DNA from: a virus
DNA length: 60,487 nucleotides
IMG/VR virus record: IMGVR_UViG_3300031766_000007
Location: 1 to 60,487 of that record
Direction: 5' to 3' (one strand)
In this document: one piece after another, positions 46,256 through 59,543 of the stretch
Position numbering within the stretch: the stretch's first letter is position 1
Layout of the letters: each line of letters starts with the position of its first letter
The notes under the pieces: model-generated
What the model saw: the letters and a program-made list of their open reading frames with translations, nothing else
What the model was told of the DNA's origin: nothing
Database searches by the model: none
Program-made: the position numbers and the translations under genes

Positions 46256-49200
46256 TTATGCCTGTAATGCTATTGCTCTTAAGTCCTTAAAGAAAGGAAC
46301 TTTAGATGTTGTTGAACTTAAAGGCACAACCTTAACCGCAAAGGTCTTAAAGCCTGAATGTGTAACAGTACCTATAGTAGCAGTACCGTCGCCACCCGAG
46401 CCACCGCCTCCTGTTACTGTAACTGTTGGTGTAGAAGTATAATCTCTACCTGGATTGGTAACCGTTATTGCGGAAATTTGGTTACTACCATTTATCGACG
46501 CTACTGCTGTAGCTCCATAACCTCCACCGCCTGTAATTGTTACTGTAGGAACACTAGTATAACCTGTGCCTGCTACAGCTGAGATGCTTGCTACTGATTT
46601 TACATCATATTCAAATACTGTACCATTAAGTCCTGCTGCGTTAGAACCTTTAGCTGGTAATTTAAATTTATATTCTGCAAAATCTTCTGTTGATTCGAAC
46701 GGGTTTGTTACTGATGATAATTCTACCCATCCTAAATCATCCTGGAAGTCTGACTCGTCTGCGGAATTTAGCATTTTACCATAGACTTTTAAACTTCCTT
46801 CTGTTGGAATAGCGGCATCTAGATATACTTCTAGATCTTCTGCATCCTGGCCGTCTTCCAACACTACCCTTCTTGTAATATACCGAGAAGAAGCGTTTCC
46901 TTTATATCTTGTGTCTTCATTAGTTGAATCATTGTTTACACTATTAGCAATACACAATAAATCCATTTGATCCATTGATATAATTGGGCTAACATTTTCT
47001 TGCTGTGTAGTAAATTGTAATTCAACTAAAGCTGTTTTATTATTTGCGTAACCACCTGCTGCTATTGAATTTAATTCATTAGATCTACTATAAATTCTAT
47101 GTTCTTTTTCTAATTTTGTTGTAACATTAAAATCTATATCTGTGTATGTTTCTGATACGCCGTCTGCGCCTACTGCTGAGGCTGCACTTGTTTCATTAAT
47201 TGCTATTTTAGCTAATAGTGCTACTGCAGGTGTTGGTAATATAGTAGCTCCGTTTAATGCTATTTCATTAATTACTTTATCTGTAAATGAGCCTATAGTA
47301 GCATAACCGTCTGCATTACCAATAACATCTCCTACTAAGAAAGGAGCTAAGTCCCCTTGTCTATTTACTGTTAATTGTTTATCTAAAGAATTGTAATTTT
47401 CTATTAATCCGTTTTTAATTTGGATTGTTACTGCACCTTGCGTTGTATAGCCTCCACCTGTTAATACAAGTGTTGGTGCCGATGTGTATCCTGTTCCTGG
47501 ATTTGTAACTGTAATACCTGTTACTGCTCCACCACTGACTGTAGCTGTAGCAGCAAAGCCTGTTCCATTTGTTCCTGTGTTCGTTACTACTACTGTTGGA
47601 GCACTTGTATATCCTGCTCCTGCTGTTACTGATGTTGTATGGAATCCGTGTATAAAGTTACCAGGTGTCCAATTAATATCTTCGCCTGTGCTTGTAGAAC
47701 TAAAGTTAATCCAATCTAAATTTTCGTTTGCTAATTTACCTGTTGTAGTTCCTAACTTAAAGTTTGCTCTGTTAAGTCTAAACATTATATCCTTTGACTG
47801 ATTAGGCGACCATGTTCTATCATTAGCAGAACTAAACATTATGCCTCCATGAGGTTGTTTAGTAATTCTTTCTGTTGTTCCTATTTGATTTTCACCCAAT
47901 TCTGAAATGTATAATTCATATCCTTCATCATCATTCTCTGGTTTAGGAACAAAACAATATTCTGTATCGTTTTGTAAATATACTAATTGATCAAATACAA
48001 AGCTAGTTGGAACAAATGATGTTACTCCTCCAGATTCTGATGAAGTGTTAATACGATTTCTATGTAATTTCTTAGTACCATTAGGTATGATACGAGGACC
48101 TGGAACACCATTAATAACTTCTCTAATTTCCATTATTACACCGTTAGCTCCAGTTTCTGGTTTAGTTTTAAAGTAAACATCGATATCTGTAATAAAGATG
48201 CCTCCTGGCATTCCGCTAACTGTAAATGTTTGTGCTAAAGGATCTCTACCTCGTCCCCGCCCGGATCTTCCTCCTCGGAATGGACTCCAACCAAAGTTCT
48301 CGCCAAAGTCTAGTTCAGGTGCTTCCCAAGCAGTAACCACTGGAAGTGGTGGTGGAGGTGGTGGACTTGCTGGTATTATAATGTCTGGTAGTACTAAGTT
48401 ACCAATACCATCTCCCATATCAATAATAATATTTGGCCATCCGCCCGCTCCCTGTCCTCTAATAGGGAATCCAGGATTCCAAGGAACTACATCTGGTGGA
48501 GGATCTTGTATTACCACAGGTGGTTCCGGAACCGGCAAAGGAGGTGGAGGCTGTATATCAGGTGTTACTGGTGGTGTCCACGGTAGTGTTACTGTAACTG
48601 TTGGTGTTGGTGGTACTGGTGGTACAGGAACTGGTGGTTGTGGTGCTGGCGTTGTTAAAGACGAAGTAGGAGGCCACGGTGATGGTAAACCTGGATCTGG
48701 TATTGGTTGTATTACAATTTGAGGTACTGGTACAGGAACAGGTTGTATTGTTATAATTTCTACCGGGGGATTATTAATAATCACTGGTGCCGGTGGAGGT
48801 GGTAAAGGCGCTCCAGTTCCAATACTGTAGGACATACTTGTATCTGTTACTACTTGACTATCTGAGAAAGCCGAGGAAGCTACATTCGCTGTTTTAAATC
48901 CTAATATAGTATCTTGTTTTTGTTGTATGAAACCTGAAGATTCAAATATCGCATTAGCAGATGTCTTAGCTGTTTTTTCCTGATTATTAGCATCATCTAT
49001 AAGTTTAAATACTCTTTGTCCTGTTTTAAATCTTCCTGTAGGAAGTGTGAATCTTACTATTATTGTTCCATTAGCATTTGTTGTTAATGTAGTTGTACTT
49101 CCATCGTCCATTGTACAATTTGCTGATACATCTTCTCCATCAAAGAATGGATAAACTCTTGTAAGAGGTTTTAATCTATTTGCCTCAACAAAGATTAATT

Positions 49201-52200
49201 GACTTCTCATAAATGGAGCAAAAGCCATGTCTACTACTTTCTCTCCTAATGATTGTGATTCTGTTCCTGCTGAAACATCTAGACCAATACCCTGTCTAAC
49301 TTGTGTTTGTTCTGTTGTAGTAGTTGTAAATGTAGCAAGTGCGCCACCGTTTCCATTTGTTCCAAAACCATTTATAGATTCTGTAGAAGTAGTTACATTT
49401 GCTGCACCTGAGTCTTCCCATGAGCCCCATTGTGTGCCCCAAGCATTTGCCATGTTTTCCCATGCGTCGTAGTTGCCGTCAAAGTTTCTATTAACTGCTG
49501 GCTGAACTGAGGTGTCTACAAAGTTATCTACATCTGGCGTAAGGACCATGTCTCCATTCCAAAAGAATGTAAGTTCCTTAACTAAGTTCTCAGTCTGAGA
49601 TGCTTGTTGTTGTTCTGTTAAAATTTTTGTATTATACGGCGCTGTTATATTAGCACCCGTTTGTCTTAATGCAGTTCCTGTGTATGTTGCTGTAGATGAA
49701 ATATTATGGAACAATTGAGTTCTAATATTTTCAAGTACAAAGAACGGCCTAGCATGTTTCAATTTAGGATCAATTGAAATTTTATAATTAGGATCTAATA
49801 CTGAGCCTACATTATGTCCTGTAAAAGGATCTACTAATATACCATTTTTAAATCTATCAATACCTGAGCTATTAACAATCGTTTGATCTTTAGCAAATGT
49901 TTCTAATAGATTAAGTGAGGCATAGTATTCTAAATTTTTAATTCTTTGTTCTAAACCACCAATCTCTTTCATTGTAAATCGTTTCTGAGATACATTTTTA
50001 ATTGTAGCTGTGTAGTCTAGTCTTCCTGCTAGTTTACCTGATTGAGGAGATAAACTTGGATATGGTGGTAGATCAAGCAATGCCATTGTCATTGAGTTGG
50101 CTGGCTCTGCTGGCATTGTAGGGTTGTCTGAATATGAACCTTCTACTATTCTATATTCGCCATCAAAGTCTAATACTAATCTAAGTTTTTTGCCTTGATA
50201 ATATTTTAAATCTGTGCTAAATGTCTTTGTGGGTACAGGATTACTTAAACCCTGACCTGGTTTGTTAATTAATTTATCGTTTGTAGGGTTGACTGTAGCA
50301 CTACCTAATGTTCCTGTAAGTGTTGCTGTATTAGCTACATATGGACGGAAATCTATACTGTCTCTTAAATCAAAATCACCATATTTTTGAGAATTATATA
50401 AAGGAACATTTTCTGTTCTAATTTTATCTGCTGGCAATGTTGCCGTAGCATCATCTACTGGATAACTATCTAAACAAGCAAATGAAGGGCCTGAAATTGT
50501 TTGTGAAAATACAGATAATTTAACAACAATATATCTATTTGTTGTAAGATTTAAAGTACTTGTGCCTCTTTGAAATATTTTTGCTTGTCCATAAAAACTA
50601 TCTTGCTGTCCTGTAATAGATCTAAAGTCTGCTGTTACATCTACTTGGCCTGTTGTATAGTCTGAATTTGTGCCTGCTGTAATTGATTCTATTTTATATA
50701 AATCTACTAAGCCTAAATTATATTCACCTGTTGTTCCTGCAACATGTGTACCTGTATCTATTTTAACATACTGTGAAGCGTTGAGAGTTTTAGCAATTGG
50801 ATTTGCATCTGCTACTTGTACATTTGCATATACTCTTATTGTTCCTGTTCCTGTAACCGCCCCACCCAGATCTATTTCTATAGCCTGTGAGCCTGTAACT
50901 GTAACTGTTGCGTTAGAATTATTAGATGTTAAATCTAGATATTGACCTGCTGCTATTGTAGCAGAGTTTTGTGTAAATCCTACTTTTGCTATAGCTATAA
51001 AATCTTGTTTTTGTGTATCAGTTAATGTACCTGAATAAGGAAATGTTTCATTTCCAGAAAGTGTAATAGATGCTTTACCTGTGCCTGCAGCCAATTCAAT
51101 ATTAAATTCTTTCTGATATTGGAATGTGTAATCGTATGTGTTGCCTGTTTCTGCTTTTAATGTTTTAATATTTTTAAATGGCAATCTATAAACTAGTTTG
51201 TTTACCTTACTTTCTTTCAATACAGCTTTAGAACTTTCTTGAACTGTATTACCTACACCTCCCCAAGTTTCGCCGTTATTAAAATCTACACTCTTAACAG
51301 CTGTAAAGTCTCCACTAAGCATTTGGATATCGTATAGATATAATCTGTATTGTGCTGCTGTTGATCCTATAGTTCCGCTTTCGTAAACCAATTGTCTTAT
51401 TTTGGCTTCTCCAATTTTAGCACCCGCACCGCCTGCTCCTGCTGTATTATTAAATAAATCTATTTTCTCACCACCATCTACATCAAATGTTCCTGTAATA
51501 TTATCTATTAAAACATAGTTACCATATGATGTTGATATAGGTTGAGATTCTTTTGTAACATTCATTGTGGGCTTCATAAAAGGAATACGCTTAGAACTTA
51601 ATAGTTCTCTCTTGTGTCCTCCTACATAAGCAACACCAGGATCAACTTGTATCATTAGTGCGTCTTTAGATCCACCGTTGCTTGCTGAGTATATTCCACC
51701 GTTGTTGTTTTCGTCTAAATGTTCTCTTAATGAAACCGTATTACCTTTAACAAGATAATTACCAGATTCATCATAAGTTCTATTTGCTAAAATATTTCCT
51801 ACGCCATGTAATGGACTGTCTTTAAGACTTATTTGTTGTATAGCTCCGTCTTGAAAGTGTGCGTATGTATAAAAATTTTCTGGTTTTGTTGCGCTTTTAT
51901 CAAAAGCTTTTAATGTTACTGTAAATTTAAGTCTGTCTGAACCAGGTGCATTATAGTTAAATGAGCCTTGTGCAGGATCTAATAAAGATGAATCTGTGGC
52001 TGCGCCTGCAATGGATTCTTCGACAACAAAGCCTACATTTTTAGGTAGTAGTTCATTATACTTATCTACTAAACAAGATATTGTATCTGTTTTAATAAAG
52101 GAACCTCGAGCATATATAATACCAGGTTGTAATGTAACTCTATTTGTTGCCCCGTAATATTTTGCTGTAAAATTATTACCTGTTAGATTATTTACAACGA

Positions 52201-52702
52201 AAGTAAAACCGTTTAAATCTGTTGCTGAATTTCCTGGGCCTGTGTTTGGTGTATAAACTGTTAATTCTTCACCTGATGTGAAGTTAGTATAACTTGTGCT
52301 TGAATTTAGATATTTAAGATAAAGTGTTTTTAAATTAGGAGCGTCACCAACTGCTCCTGTTTCTACTGCAATAATTTTTGCTTGTAGGGCGGTAGTTCCT
52401 CCGGAAATTTCTTTTCCTACAAAGTTAGCAAGAGTTGTATTGTCTATGGCATTTGCTGCTGCGTCTGTGTCGTTAACTTTAATCCAATTAACAGACTCTG
52501 TAGATTCTGCGCAACCTGTTATAACTGCGCCTTCTTGTATTACAAAACCAAATCCTTTATCTAATTGGTCTTGTAAAATTGTTTGTAATTGAGTTAGCTC
52601 TCGAGCCTGTACCGCTACGCCTGGCTTAAACAAAACGCGATGAAATCTTTTGTCGTCGCTAAAATCGTCGTAGTATGGTGATGTATTTAAATTTAATGCC
52701 AT
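46256..52702 (-). CDS. Very large baseplate/tail structural protein (DUF4815 type) with polyproline segment
   Basis: 2148 residues. The N-terminus [39 protein letters not shown] is the DUF4815 signature known from T4-like marine phages. Near 1285-1465 a polyproline segment ([18 protein letters not shown] and [11 protein letters not shown]) links the halves. [23 protein letters not shown] near 1470-1490 starts the second half; DPLAQTF is widely shared by phage tail proteins. Glycine/serine-rich repeats with GxGYTSAPT are near residues 1690-1750 and again near 2050-2110. The gene fills the position of T4 genes 9-12, so baseplate or fibre network is likely. Confidence 0.85.
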   Translation of the reverse strand: MALNLNTSPYYDDFSDDKRFHRVLFKPGVAVQARELTQLQTILQDQLDKGFGFVIQEGAVITGCAESTESVNWIKVNDTDAAANAIDNTTLANFVGKEISGGTTALQAKIIAVETGAVGDAPNLKTLYLKYLNSSTSYTNFTSGEELTVYTPNTGPGNSATDLNGFTFVVNNLTGNNFTAKYYGATNRVTLQPGIIYARGSFIKTDTISCLVDKYNELLPKNVGFVVEESIAGAATDSSLLDPAQGSFNYNAPGSDRLKFTVTLKAFDKSATKPENFYTYAHFQDGAIQQISLKDSPLHGVGNILANRTYDESGNYLVKGNTVSLREHLDENNNGGIYSASNGGSKDALMIQVDPGVAYVGGHKRELLSSKRIPFMKPTMNVTKESQPISTSYGNYVLIDNITGTFDVDGGEKIDLFNNTAGAGGAGAKIGEAKIRQLVYESGTIGSTAAQYRLYLYDIQMLSGDFTAVKSVDFNNGETWGGVGNTVQESSKAVLKESKVNKLVYRLPFKNIKTLKAETGNTYDYTFQYQKEFNIELAAGTGKASITLSGNETFPYSGTLTDTQKQDFIAIAKVGFTQNSATIAAGQYLDLTSNNSNATVTVTGSQAIEIDLGGAVTGTGTIRVYANVQVADANPIAKTLNASQYVKIDTGTHVAGTTGEYNLGLVDLYKIESITAGTNSDYTTGQVDVTADFRSITGQQDSFYGQAKIFQRGTSTLNLTTNRYIVVKLSVFSQTISGPSFACLDSYPVDDATATLPADKIRTENVPLYNSQKYGDFDLRDSIDFRPYVANTATLTGTLGSATVNPTNDKLINKPGQGLSNPVPTKTFSTDLKYYQGKKLRLVLDFDGEYRIVEGSYSDNPTMPAEPANSMTMALLDLPPYPSLSPQSGKLAGRLDYTATIKNVSQKRFTMKEIGGLEQRIKNLEYYASLNLLETFAKDQTIVNSSGIDRFKNGILVDPFTGHNVGSVLDPNYKISIDPKLKHARPFFVLENIRTQLFHNISSTATYTGTALRQTGANITAPYNTKILTEQQQASQTENLVKELTFFWNGDMVLTPDVDNFVDTSVQPAVNRNFDGNYDAWENMANAWGTQWGSWEDSGAANVTTSTESINGFGTNGNGGALATFTTTTTEQTQVRQGIGLDVSAGTESQSLGEKVVDMAFAPFMRSQLIFVEANRLKPLTRVYPFFDGEDVSANCTMDDGSTTTLTTNANGTIIVRFTLPTGRFKTGQRVFKLIDDANNQEKTAKTSANAIFESSGFIQQKQDTILGFKTANVASSAFSDSQVVTDTSMSYSIGTGAPLPPPPAPVIINNPPVEIITIQPVPVPVPQIVIQPIPDPGLPSPWPPTSSLTTPAPQPPVPVPPVPPTPTVTVTLPWTPPVTPDIQPPPPLPVPEPPVVIQDPPPDVVPWNPGFPIRGQGAGGWPNIIIDMGDGIGNLVLPDIIIPASPPPPPPLPVVTAWEAPELDFGENFGWSPFRGGRSGRGRGRDPLAQTFTVSGMPGGIFITDIDVYFKTKPETGANGVIMEIREVINGVPGPRIIPNGTKKLHRNRINTSSESGGVTSFVPTSFVFDQLVYLQNDTEYCFVPKPENDDEGYELYISELGENQIGTTERITKQPHGGIMFSSANDRTWSPNQSKDIMFRLNRANFKLGTTTGKLANENLDWINFSSTSTGEDINWTPGNFIHGFHTTSVTAGAGYTSAPTVVVTNTGTNGTGFAATATVSGGAVTGITVTNPGTGYTSAPTLVLTGGGYTTQGAVTIQIKNGLIENYNSLDKQLTVNRQGDLAPFLVGDVIGNADGYATIGSFTDKVINEIALNGATILPTPAVALLAKIAINETSAASAVGADGVSETYTDIDFNVTTKLEKEHRIYSRSNELNSIAAGGYANNKTALVELQFTTQQENVSPIISMDQMDLLCIANSVNNDSTNEDTRYKGNASSRYITRRVVLEDGQDAEDLEVYLDAAIPTEGSLKVYGKMLNSADESDFQDDLGWVELSSVTNPFESTEDFAEYKFKLPAKGSNAAGLNGTVFEYDVKSVASISAVAGTGYTSVPTVTITGGGGYGATAVASINGSNQISAITVTNPGRDYTSTPTVTVTGGGGSGGDGTATIGTVTHSGFKTFAVKVVPLSSTTSKVPFFKDLRAIALQA

Positions 52703-52705
52703 TTG

Positions 52706-54292
52706 TTAAAACCTAATCAATGCCTTTATTTGTTCTACTTGGTCCGCCGATCTAATAATTGGCGATCTATTATCTAAGTAAATAACCTCTCCTGTAGCGT
52801 TATCAACTTCTGGATCTGTTAAACTATTTATACTCAAACTACTCTTACTTTGAGTGGTATTTGTTAATGTTGAATTAACTGTTATTGCCGGATTTGTAGA
52901 TGTTAAATATATATTTTTGTTTGTTGAATCTATTTGTATAACAGTAAATGAACCTCCATCGTTTGATGTAATAATATCATCTATTGCATAATCTGATACT
53001 GATGCTACATTAATTATATGACAGGTTGTAGCTGTGTTTGTTGTATATGTTACACCTCCAGGTGTCTTAACATTTTTTATTAAAGCAATTTGTCTAAAGT
53101 CATTGCCTAATATTAAATCTCTATTATCATTGTCTGAGAATGATACTGTTACACCCACATTATGAGCAAATAATTCTCTGGGTGCATTTGAACCATGTCC
53201 ACCTTGAGGTGATACAATAGCTCTAGCTGATGCTCCTGTTCCTGGAGCTGCTGTGTTTGTAATAACTATGTCTGCATAAGAATATCCTGAACCTGGATTC
53301 GTTACTCTTATTTTTGTAATAGCTCCTGTTGCTGAATTAACATAAGCGCTTGCTTCTGCTCCTGAGCCGTCGCCTTCTACTGTACATTGTACATCACTTT
53401 CTGCATAGTCTTGTCCTGCTGCTGTTACAATAACTCTATCTAAAGTTCCGCTAACAGCTGCACCTTCTACGGCACTCTGTAATGTTGGAAGAGAATCTGC
53501 GTCTCCTAAATTAACTGTACCTGCTGCACCTGAACCTCCACCTCCTGTGAATGATACAAAAGCAAAACTATAACCAGAACCTGATGCTGATATTGTAACT
53601 CCTGTTACTGCACCGCCTGATATAGTGGCTGTGCCTGCTGCCAAACCATCTCCATCACCTTGAATTACTACTGTAGGAACACTAGTATAACCTGTGCCTC
53701 CTGCAGTTATAGTAATACTATCTACTTCTCCTGTAACATCATGTGTAGGATTTCCTGTTAATTTTCTTACAGGAATAAAATCCGCATCTAAAAATTTATT
53801 TTGATCTGATGCTGAGATTTGGAACATAAATTTCCAATTGTAATTATCGGATAGTTCAAATACAGATGTTCCTGTACTTGATGGTTTAACAGTACTTGGT
53901 CCGTTATTATTATTACTGATACATTTATATACTTTAAATTCATCAGTCATTATAAAAAATATACCTTCTGCAATATTGGAGGCTCCGGAGTATGTTTGTT
54001 GTGATGAAGATATATTATCGTCATACTCATCATACACCGTGCCTTGTGTCCAATTTGTTCGTTTAGCTAGTAAACAAACATCTGCAGAATCAATTCTTTG
54101 GGTAAACATCATGCTCCGTCTAAACGCTGAAACATAAGAATCATTATCGACAGGAAGTTCAGGGCTTGTGTCATCAGACCAAGCCTCTGTTCTACCTACG
54201 GCAAAGTGAAAATAGTCATTGTTATTACGAACATCTCTATGAAATGTCCTTGCTAATTCTACTCTACCTAGTCTGCGAAGTACTAGAGCCAT
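52706..54292 (-). CDS. 8: Baseplate wedge protein gp8-like
   Basis: 528 residues (T4 gp8 334). RRLGRVELARTFHRDVRNNNDYFHFAVGRTEAWSDD at the N-terminus, FRRSMMFTQRIDSADVCLLAKRTNWTQG near 55-82, YDEYDDN and the NYNWKFMFQISASDQNKF segment near 150 are typical of marine gp8. Extra length comes from repeated [19 protein letters not shown]-type modules near residues 195-365. Stop is 3 nt before the 2148-aa gene. Confidence 0.88.
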   Translation of the reverse strand: MALVLRRLGRVELARTFHRDVRNNNDYFHFAVGRTEAWSDDTSPELPVDNDSYVSAFRRSMMFTQRIDSADVCLLAKRTNWTQGTVYDEYDDNISSSQQTYSGASNIAEGIFFIMTDEFKVYKCISNNNNGPSTVKPSSTGTSVFELSDNYNWKFMFQISASDQNKFLDADFIPVRKLTGNPTHDVTGEVDSITITAGGTGYTSVPTVVIQGDGDGLAAGTATISGGAVTGVTISASGSGYSFAFVSFTGGGGSGAAGTVNLGDADSLPTLQSAVEGAAVSGTLDRVIVTAAGQDYAESDVQCTVEGDGSGAEASAYVNSATGAITKIRVTNPGSGYSYADIVITNTAAPGTGASARAIVSPQGGHGSNAPRELFAHNVGVTVSFSDNDNRDLILGNDFRQIALIKNVKTPGGVTYTTNTATTCHIINVASVSDYAIDDIITSNDGGSFTVIQIDSTNKNIYLTSTNPAITVNSTLTNTTQSKSSLSINSLTDPEVDNATGEVIYLDNRSPIIRSADQVEQIKALIRF

Positions 54293-54301
54293 TTATTTCC
54301 C

Positions 54302-54745
54302 TTAAGAAATTGTTACTGTCCAAGTAATTGTCATTGAGTCCGAAGCCCCTTTATTAACAACACTAAAAACTGTTCTACAAAGTAGAGAACCACCTGAACT
54401 TGCATTTAAAATACCTGCTTCTGTGATAGCTCCTGTACCTGTTCCTGCTGCAAAAGATGCAACATAAGCTACAGCATTTGCTGTAACAGTTGTAGAGGTT
54501 AATCCTTGTCTCGCTGCTTCTGTTCCAAGAGCCGTATCAGCAGCTGCTGCTGCTGTTGATCCTGTTCCAATAGCCATATGAGACATAGCTGTTGATGTTG
54601 TGTCCTTCATTCTGGACGCAATAAATTCAAGGCCGTCGTCAACAACAAGGTTTTTTACTTCCCTTGTGTCGATTACTGTGCCCTGAGGGTTTTTGATTTC
54701 AATAGTAAGCTTACCTGTAGCTTCTGATTTATCATTTTTAAACAT
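54302..54745 (-). CDS. Small structural protein between the wedge genes
   Basis: 147 residues. VKNLVVDDGLEFIASRMKDTTSTAMSHMAIGTGSTAAAAADTAL is the hallmark of a small protein seen in many marine phages, usually called structural. The rest is Thr/Ala/Ser rich (EAARQGLTSTTVTANAV) and predicted beta. Possible fibre or baseplate decoration. It interrupts the usual gp7-gp8 adjacency. Confidence 0.75.
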   Translation of the reverse strand: MFKNDKSEATGKLTIEIKNPQGTVIDTREVKNLVVDDGLEFIASRMKDTTSTAMSHMAIGTGSTAAAAADTALGTEAARQGLTSTTVTANAVAYVASFAAGTGTGAITEAGILNASSGGSLLCRTVFSVVNKGASDSMTITWTVTIS

Positions 54746-54768
54746 TTTATTCTCCTAATATGTTTAGC

Positions 54769-57639
54769 TTATGTAAAGTTCCAACCGGTTCCTACATAAT
54801 CCTCTGAAAGATATGTTGGATCTGCATAATCTTGTACTGATCCTATACCTACGTCTGTAGCTCCTGCACTATCAGCTACTGCTGGTTTGTTAAGTGCATT
54901 AGCTAAGGATTCTGCAACACCTGAGGTGTTATCTGTTATTCCTTTACTTGTATTTATACTGTTTATCGCTTCCGATCCTGTTAAAGATTCAGAAACTGGT
55001 TTATTTAATTGTAATGTATCAGAATCACTTACTGCTACGGACTCTGTTACATTATTGAAGTATGCTAATACTACTGTTTCTGTAATATTTGAAACTGCAT
55101 TAGCTATTACTTTGGATACTGATAATACATTTGTGTCTGTGTTAGATGTTGTATCAGTATAAGAAACACTTAGATTCATTACATAACTTGAATCTTGTGC
55201 TGTACCAGTATCACTTAAGGCTCTCGAGAAAGTTGTATTTATTTGAGCAACCTCAGTTACTGATACTGTGTCGTTAGGATCTGTAATACTTAATATTCTT
55301 TCTACATTAATAGATTCTGTAGCTGTTACGGAACCATTACTTGTAGCAACATAATATTGGAAGTCCCCATTATCTGCTTCATCATTTGTATATGCTGAAG
55401 AGCCAGATGCTGGTGTCCAATAAGTATTGTTGAATGCCTCTAGGAATGCTTTAGTAAAGTGTTTTGCTGGGGCATCAGTTACTGATATTGTAGAATCAGT
55501 AAATGTTCTAATGAAACTAATATCTATTGCATCTTCTGCAACACTATCAGAAACAGTTAGAGTCTCCACAAACGCTTTGGAAACATCCACTATAAATTGA
55601 TCGTCTCCTATGTTATAGTTATCGGCTGATACTCCGTCAGAGTCATCATTCCAATAACCACTTACACAATAAGGGTTTATGCCTTGATCTGTTCCAAGTA
55701 CACTTTCAGTCTTAACTGCAGGAACAAAATGTATTCCATGAGATTCTGCTACTGTAGGTGCGTCTGTTATTGCTTTACTTACTAATACGCCAACAGTTTC
55801 AACTGTCGTTACTAGATCGTCGGCATCAAATATGAAGAATCTATATCCTGTAGATTCAACACTAAATTGTACATTAAAGTCTATTTCACTTTTAACAATT
55901 AAATCTCCAAACACTTCCATACCTGAAGGATGAACTGTATCTCTTATAGATCTATCCCAGGTTGTTTGTGCAATACCCGATTTAATTACATATGAATATG
56001 GTTGGTATCTGTTGTTGTCTGCCAGTACATTGACATCGGATAATTTACCTTGGTCGTTTTTATATTTACCTTCGTATGAAAATAGATATCCAGTTGTTAA
56101 TGTAATGTTACATGTCTCTCCTGAGGGAGAAGTAATTTGTATGTCCGCTGTATCTTTAAGGAATGTTGATCCTGGGTTTACAACGGTAAATGCTGAAGGT
56201 AAACCTGCTGTTGTTATAGCTGTTATTCTTATATAGGCATCATTAGAGCCTCCTATAAATGTATAATCTTCAGCAAAATATCCTGAGATGGCGTATGCTT
56301 TTCCGTCATCGCCTGTTTCGTTTATAGAATATATTTGTCCTACTTTAAATCCTGCGTTAGCTTCTGAGCCAGTATAAGATTTAAATGATACGCCTGTTAA
56401 TACTCTAACAACATATCCGTATATATCATCATCGGTGTTAGGTGCACCATCATCGACAACATATGATTTTATAGTTTCTAAATCTAATTCTATTGTAGGA
56501 GCACTTGTATAACCTACCCCTGCATTGTCTACAACAACACTTGTAATTTTTCCATCAGTTACTAGTGCGTGTGCTGTTGCCTGTGTTGTTATTGTATCGC
56601 CTGTTGCTGGGTAAATTTGTATAGGAGGCGCTGCGTTGTAGCCCGAACCTGAGGCAGTAACTGCAATACCTGAAACTCCTCCTCCGGAAACACTAGCTGT
56701 TAAATCTGCACCTGCTCCAGGGCCTTCAATAGTTGTTACATTAGCATCGTCGAATGCTAAGATTAACTCGAATCTTTGTAAGGTCAATCCATTTGTTTGA
56801 TATGTATTCTTCTCTACTCTTCTTACACTAGCATTAACAGTTTTTGTAATTGTAACTGTACCAGTAGTTTCTTTATATCTAAGATCAATCTTTTTACCTT
56901 CTAATGAGAGGGGTTCTAAACTACCACCACCATGTTCTGCTTCTTGAATTTTAACGGCAGTTTCTACATTATAGATACCGTCTGAGGGTTTAAGTACATA
57001 TTGATAAGGATATAATACTTCTACATTCTCATTAAATAATACTCTAAACCAAGCCTCTATAGATCGTTTACTACCTTTTGACTCATAAAAATCCTTTGCT
57101 CTTTTATAAAAGAATGATTTGTCTACGCTTAATAGTTTAGGAAAATCTGATACTAAAGCTCCTCGCCATTTATCTAAAAATTCTTCTTGAGCGTAATCTA
57201 TATCAGAGACATAATTTGTTGTATTTGAATAATTACTATCCATAAAGGCATAATATTTTTCAATAAATGTTACAAAAGTAGGATACTCTGTTCTAATATA
57301 TTGAGGTACTTGTTCCTTAATTAAAAAACTATTGTTTTTTGTTTCTAAACTAGAGGCGCTTTGAGCTGCGTCTAATACAGCTGTACCTGCTGCACCTGTT
57401 GCTGATGTATCGCTAGCATGAGGTGTTATTGTAACTACTGGTGCTGATGTATAACCCGTACCTTTGTTTGTAATAACAAACCCTGTTATCGCACCACTAA
57501 AAATTGTTGCAGTAGCTGTAGCACCTGTTCCATCACCACCAGCAATAGTAACTGTAGGAGCATTATTATACCCCGACCCTCCGGCTGTAACTGTTATAGA
57601 TGATACATATCTATAAAATGATGGAATATAATCTGCCAT
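54769..57639 (-). CDS. Large baseplate wedge protein in gp7 position
   Basis: 956 residues (T4 gp7 is 1032). [27 protein letters not shown] near 108-134 and [37 protein letters not shown] near 170-206 are conserved in marine T4-like wedge proteins. The first 90 residues and residues 300-370 carry [25 protein letters not shown] repeats. Residues 610-930 hold about eight loosely repeated units of the [16 protein letters not shown] and [16 protein letters not shown] type. Function as wedge is from synteny between gp6 and gp8. Confidence 0.8.
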   Translation of the reverse strand: MADYIPSFYRYVSSITVTAGGSGYNNAPTVTIAGGDGTGATATATIFSGAITGFVITNKGTGYTSAPVVTITPHASDTSATGAAGTAVLDAAQSASSLETKNNSFLIKEQVPQYIRTEYPTFVTFIEKYYAFMDSNYSNTTNYVSDIDYAQEEFLDKWRGALVSDFPKLLSVDKSFFYKRAKDFYESKGSKRSIEAWFRVLFNENVEVLYPYQYVLKPSDGIYNVETAVKIQEAEHGGGSLEPLSLEGKKIDLRYKETTGTVTITKTVNASVRRVEKNTYQTNGLTLQRFELILAFDDANVTTIEGPGAGADLTASVSGGGVSGIAVTASGSGYNAAPPIQIYPATGDTITTQATAHALVTDGKITSVVVDNAGVGYTSAPTIELDLETIKSYVVDDGAPNTDDDIYGYVVRVLTGVSFKSYTGSEANAGFKVGQIYSINETGDDGKAYAISGYFAEDYTFIGGSNDAYIRITAITTAGLPSAFTVVNPGSTFLKDTADIQITSPSGETCNITLTTGYLFSYEGKYKNDQGKLSDVNVLADNNRYQPYSYVIKSGIAQTTWDRSIRDTVHPSGMEVFGDLIVKSEIDFNVQFSVESTGYRFFIFDADDLVTTVETVGVLVSKAITDAPTVAESHGIHFVPAVKTESVLGTDQGINPYCVSGYWNDDSDGVSADNYNIGDDQFIVDVSKAFVETLTVSDSVAEDAIDISFIRTFTDSTISVTDAPAKHFTKAFLEAFNNTYWTPASGSSAYTNDEADNGDFQYYVATSNGSVTATESINVERILSITDPNDTVSVTEVAQINTTFSRALSDTGTAQDSSYVMNLSVSYTDTTSNTDTNVLSVSKVIANAVSNITETVVLAYFNNVTESVAVSDSDTLQLNKPVSESLTGSEAINSINTSKGITDNTSGVAESLANALNKPAVADSAGATDVGIGSVQDYADPTYLSEDYVGTGWNFT

Positions 57640-59543
57640 TAAATTTCTTCGACTTCTTTATTAGCTGTTATTTTTATACCTGATGTTGTATTAATTGTAG
57701 AATTTAAAACACTATCATCTTGAATTAAAACTGTATTACGAGACGGTTTGGCAATAACTGCTGCTGTACTAGTATCTGATGTTCTAACCAATGCCTGTGT
57801 AGTAATATCTTTAATACTATCATGAGGGCGTACATTAATTCTTAAACTTGTTTCTGTTCCTAATAAACTTTTAATTTTCATTCCAGGAAGCTCTACAGTT
57901 CCTGTATCATAGTTTATTGTTCCTACTGCTTTTACAAGTGAACCGTCTAATGATACTGCATTAACTACTCCGGTTCCACTATATAAAGGTGCAACTACTG
58001 TGGCTGCTGGTACATCAACTAATGTTACTTTGCTTGTTGTGCCTGATGTTTCCAGGTTAAAAAATGTACTTGTTAATTCTCTTGGATTAAGTTTTTGATT
58101 AAATTTAACCGTATAGTTAAAGTCACTATCTAATACAACCTTAACTCTTTTTTGTAATCCTATTTGTATATTAGTAGATATAATAGCGGGTGTTTGTGAA
58201 TTAATTAGATCGTGTAATCTACTATAATAAAAACTTTTATTTAATTTGTTTAGATAGTTAGTAAAATAATTTTCTATTTGTAATTTAATTGCTGTTTCTA
58301 TTTCACCTTTTGTCAAAGATGTAATTTTAGGATTGTATGTAGATGTCACATCAAGTTGTAAGTATGTGTACTCTGGATCTACAAATTCAGGTATAATAGC
58401 TACAGGAGTTTTAGGATCAATAATACTATTCTTAATATTGTCTTTATCTTGATCTGTTATAATTTGTCCTGCAACAGGATTTAATGAAATAAATACCTTA
58501 CCATATATAGGGGGATCGTTTTTCTCTCCTCCCCAAACTGCCACTGATTGTATGTTAGAGTTACTTTGTAATATTAATGATTTGTAATCTGATTCTGTTA
58601 CTGCTCTATCTCTTGTAGCATTTAATCTTGGTGCGTTAAATCTAATCTCATCTACTGTTTCTTGTATGTTACCGCCCGATGCTGGACTTGATGTTGTAAC
58701 AGAAACAGTCTCGCCTGATTGTGCTACAATACCTGCTACATTAAATGTGCTTGCACCATTAGGCGTAGTGCCGGAACTTGCAATATAATCTAATGAAACG
58801 ATATTATCTACATCAAGTTTTTGTCCTATTACGCCGTCTCCAAATCTTACTTGTGTTAAACCATCTATTCCTTCTTCTATCCAAAATACTCTAGAATCTT
58901 TTTTAACATCTAGTATTGTTGTAGATTTGTTCCAAGTAGTTAGTGAAGTGTCTCCTAAAGATGTTTGTACTCTTGCTCGTATTGTCGATGCGTCTACACT
59001 TTTATTAGGAATAATATAAGGGCCTTGAGGATTTGCTGTCTCTACTGTAAATTGATTTGATGTTCTTACACCTTCTTTTAGTATTAAATTTGAAAATACA
59101 AATACCGTTACGCCATCTATTACTTGAGCAGAAGCTGTTACACTTTCTAAAGGATAAAATTGATATGATCCGCCACCATTGGCAGATGTAAATGCAGTAT
59201 CTCTAGTTAGTTCTAAAGTCGTATCTGTAAAAGATGTAGGAGGGGTAACTGTAATTGTTACTGTAGCACTTGCACCTAGATATGATCTCGGTGTATATCC
59301 TAATGCCTTTGCAATAGATACTACAGATTCTCTTTTTACCGCAGTATCAATAAAATTTTCATTTGAAATCATGTGTGCTAACATACCATTGTAATGTGTG
59401 TTGTATGCTAACAAATCTATAAGTGTTGCTAAGCCCGAACCCTCAAAATTATAATCTGAAAATTCACTCTGTGATTTTAGAAAAGATTTTAAATTAACTT
59501 TTATATCTTCAAAATCTAACTCTGTTAAATTTAATTGTGCCAT
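57639..59543 (-). CDS. 6: Baseplate wedge protein gp6
   Basis: 634 residues (T4 660). [54 protein letters not shown] is the gp6/J-type baseplate start. [34 protein letters not shown] near 310-345 is the conserved middle motif. The TAATG overlap with gp25 (1 nt) and next gene (1 nt) keeps the order 25-6-7. Confidence 0.95.
   Translation of the reverse strand: MAQLNLTELDFEDIKVNLKSFLKSQSEFSDYNFEGSGLATLIDLLAYNTHYNGMLAHMISNENFIDTAVKRESVVSIAKALGYTPRSYLGASATVTITVTPPTSFTDTTLELTRDTAFTSANGGGSYQFYPLESVTASAQVIDGVTVFVFSNLILKEGVRTSNQFTVETANPQGPYIIPNKSVDASTIRARVQTSLGDTSLTTWNKSTTILDVKKDSRVFWIEEGIDGLTQVRFGDGVIGQKLDVDNIVSLDYIASSGTTPNGASTFNVAGIVAQSGETVSVTTSSPASGGNIQETVDEIRFNAPRLNATRDRAVTESDYKSLILQSNSNIQSVAVWGGEKNDPPIYGKVFISLNPVAGQIITDQDKDNIKNSIIDPKTPVAIIPEFVDPEYTYLQLDVTSTYNPKITSLTKGEIETAIKLQIENYFTNYLNKLNKSFYYSRLHDLINSQTPAIISTNIQIGLQKRVKVVLDSDFNYTVKFNQKLNPRELTSTFFNLETSGTTSKVTLVDVPAATVVAPLYSGTGVVNAVSLDGSLVKAVGTINYDTGTVELPGMKIKSLLGTETSLRINVRPHDSIKDITTQALVRTSDTSTAAVIAKPSRNTVLIQDDSVLNSTINTTSGIKITANKEVEEI

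Noticed and set aside
48198-48722. Plus-strand frame of 174 Gly/Pro-rich residues
   Set aside because: It is the antisense of the polyproline segment of the 2148-aa gene, and composition explains its openness.
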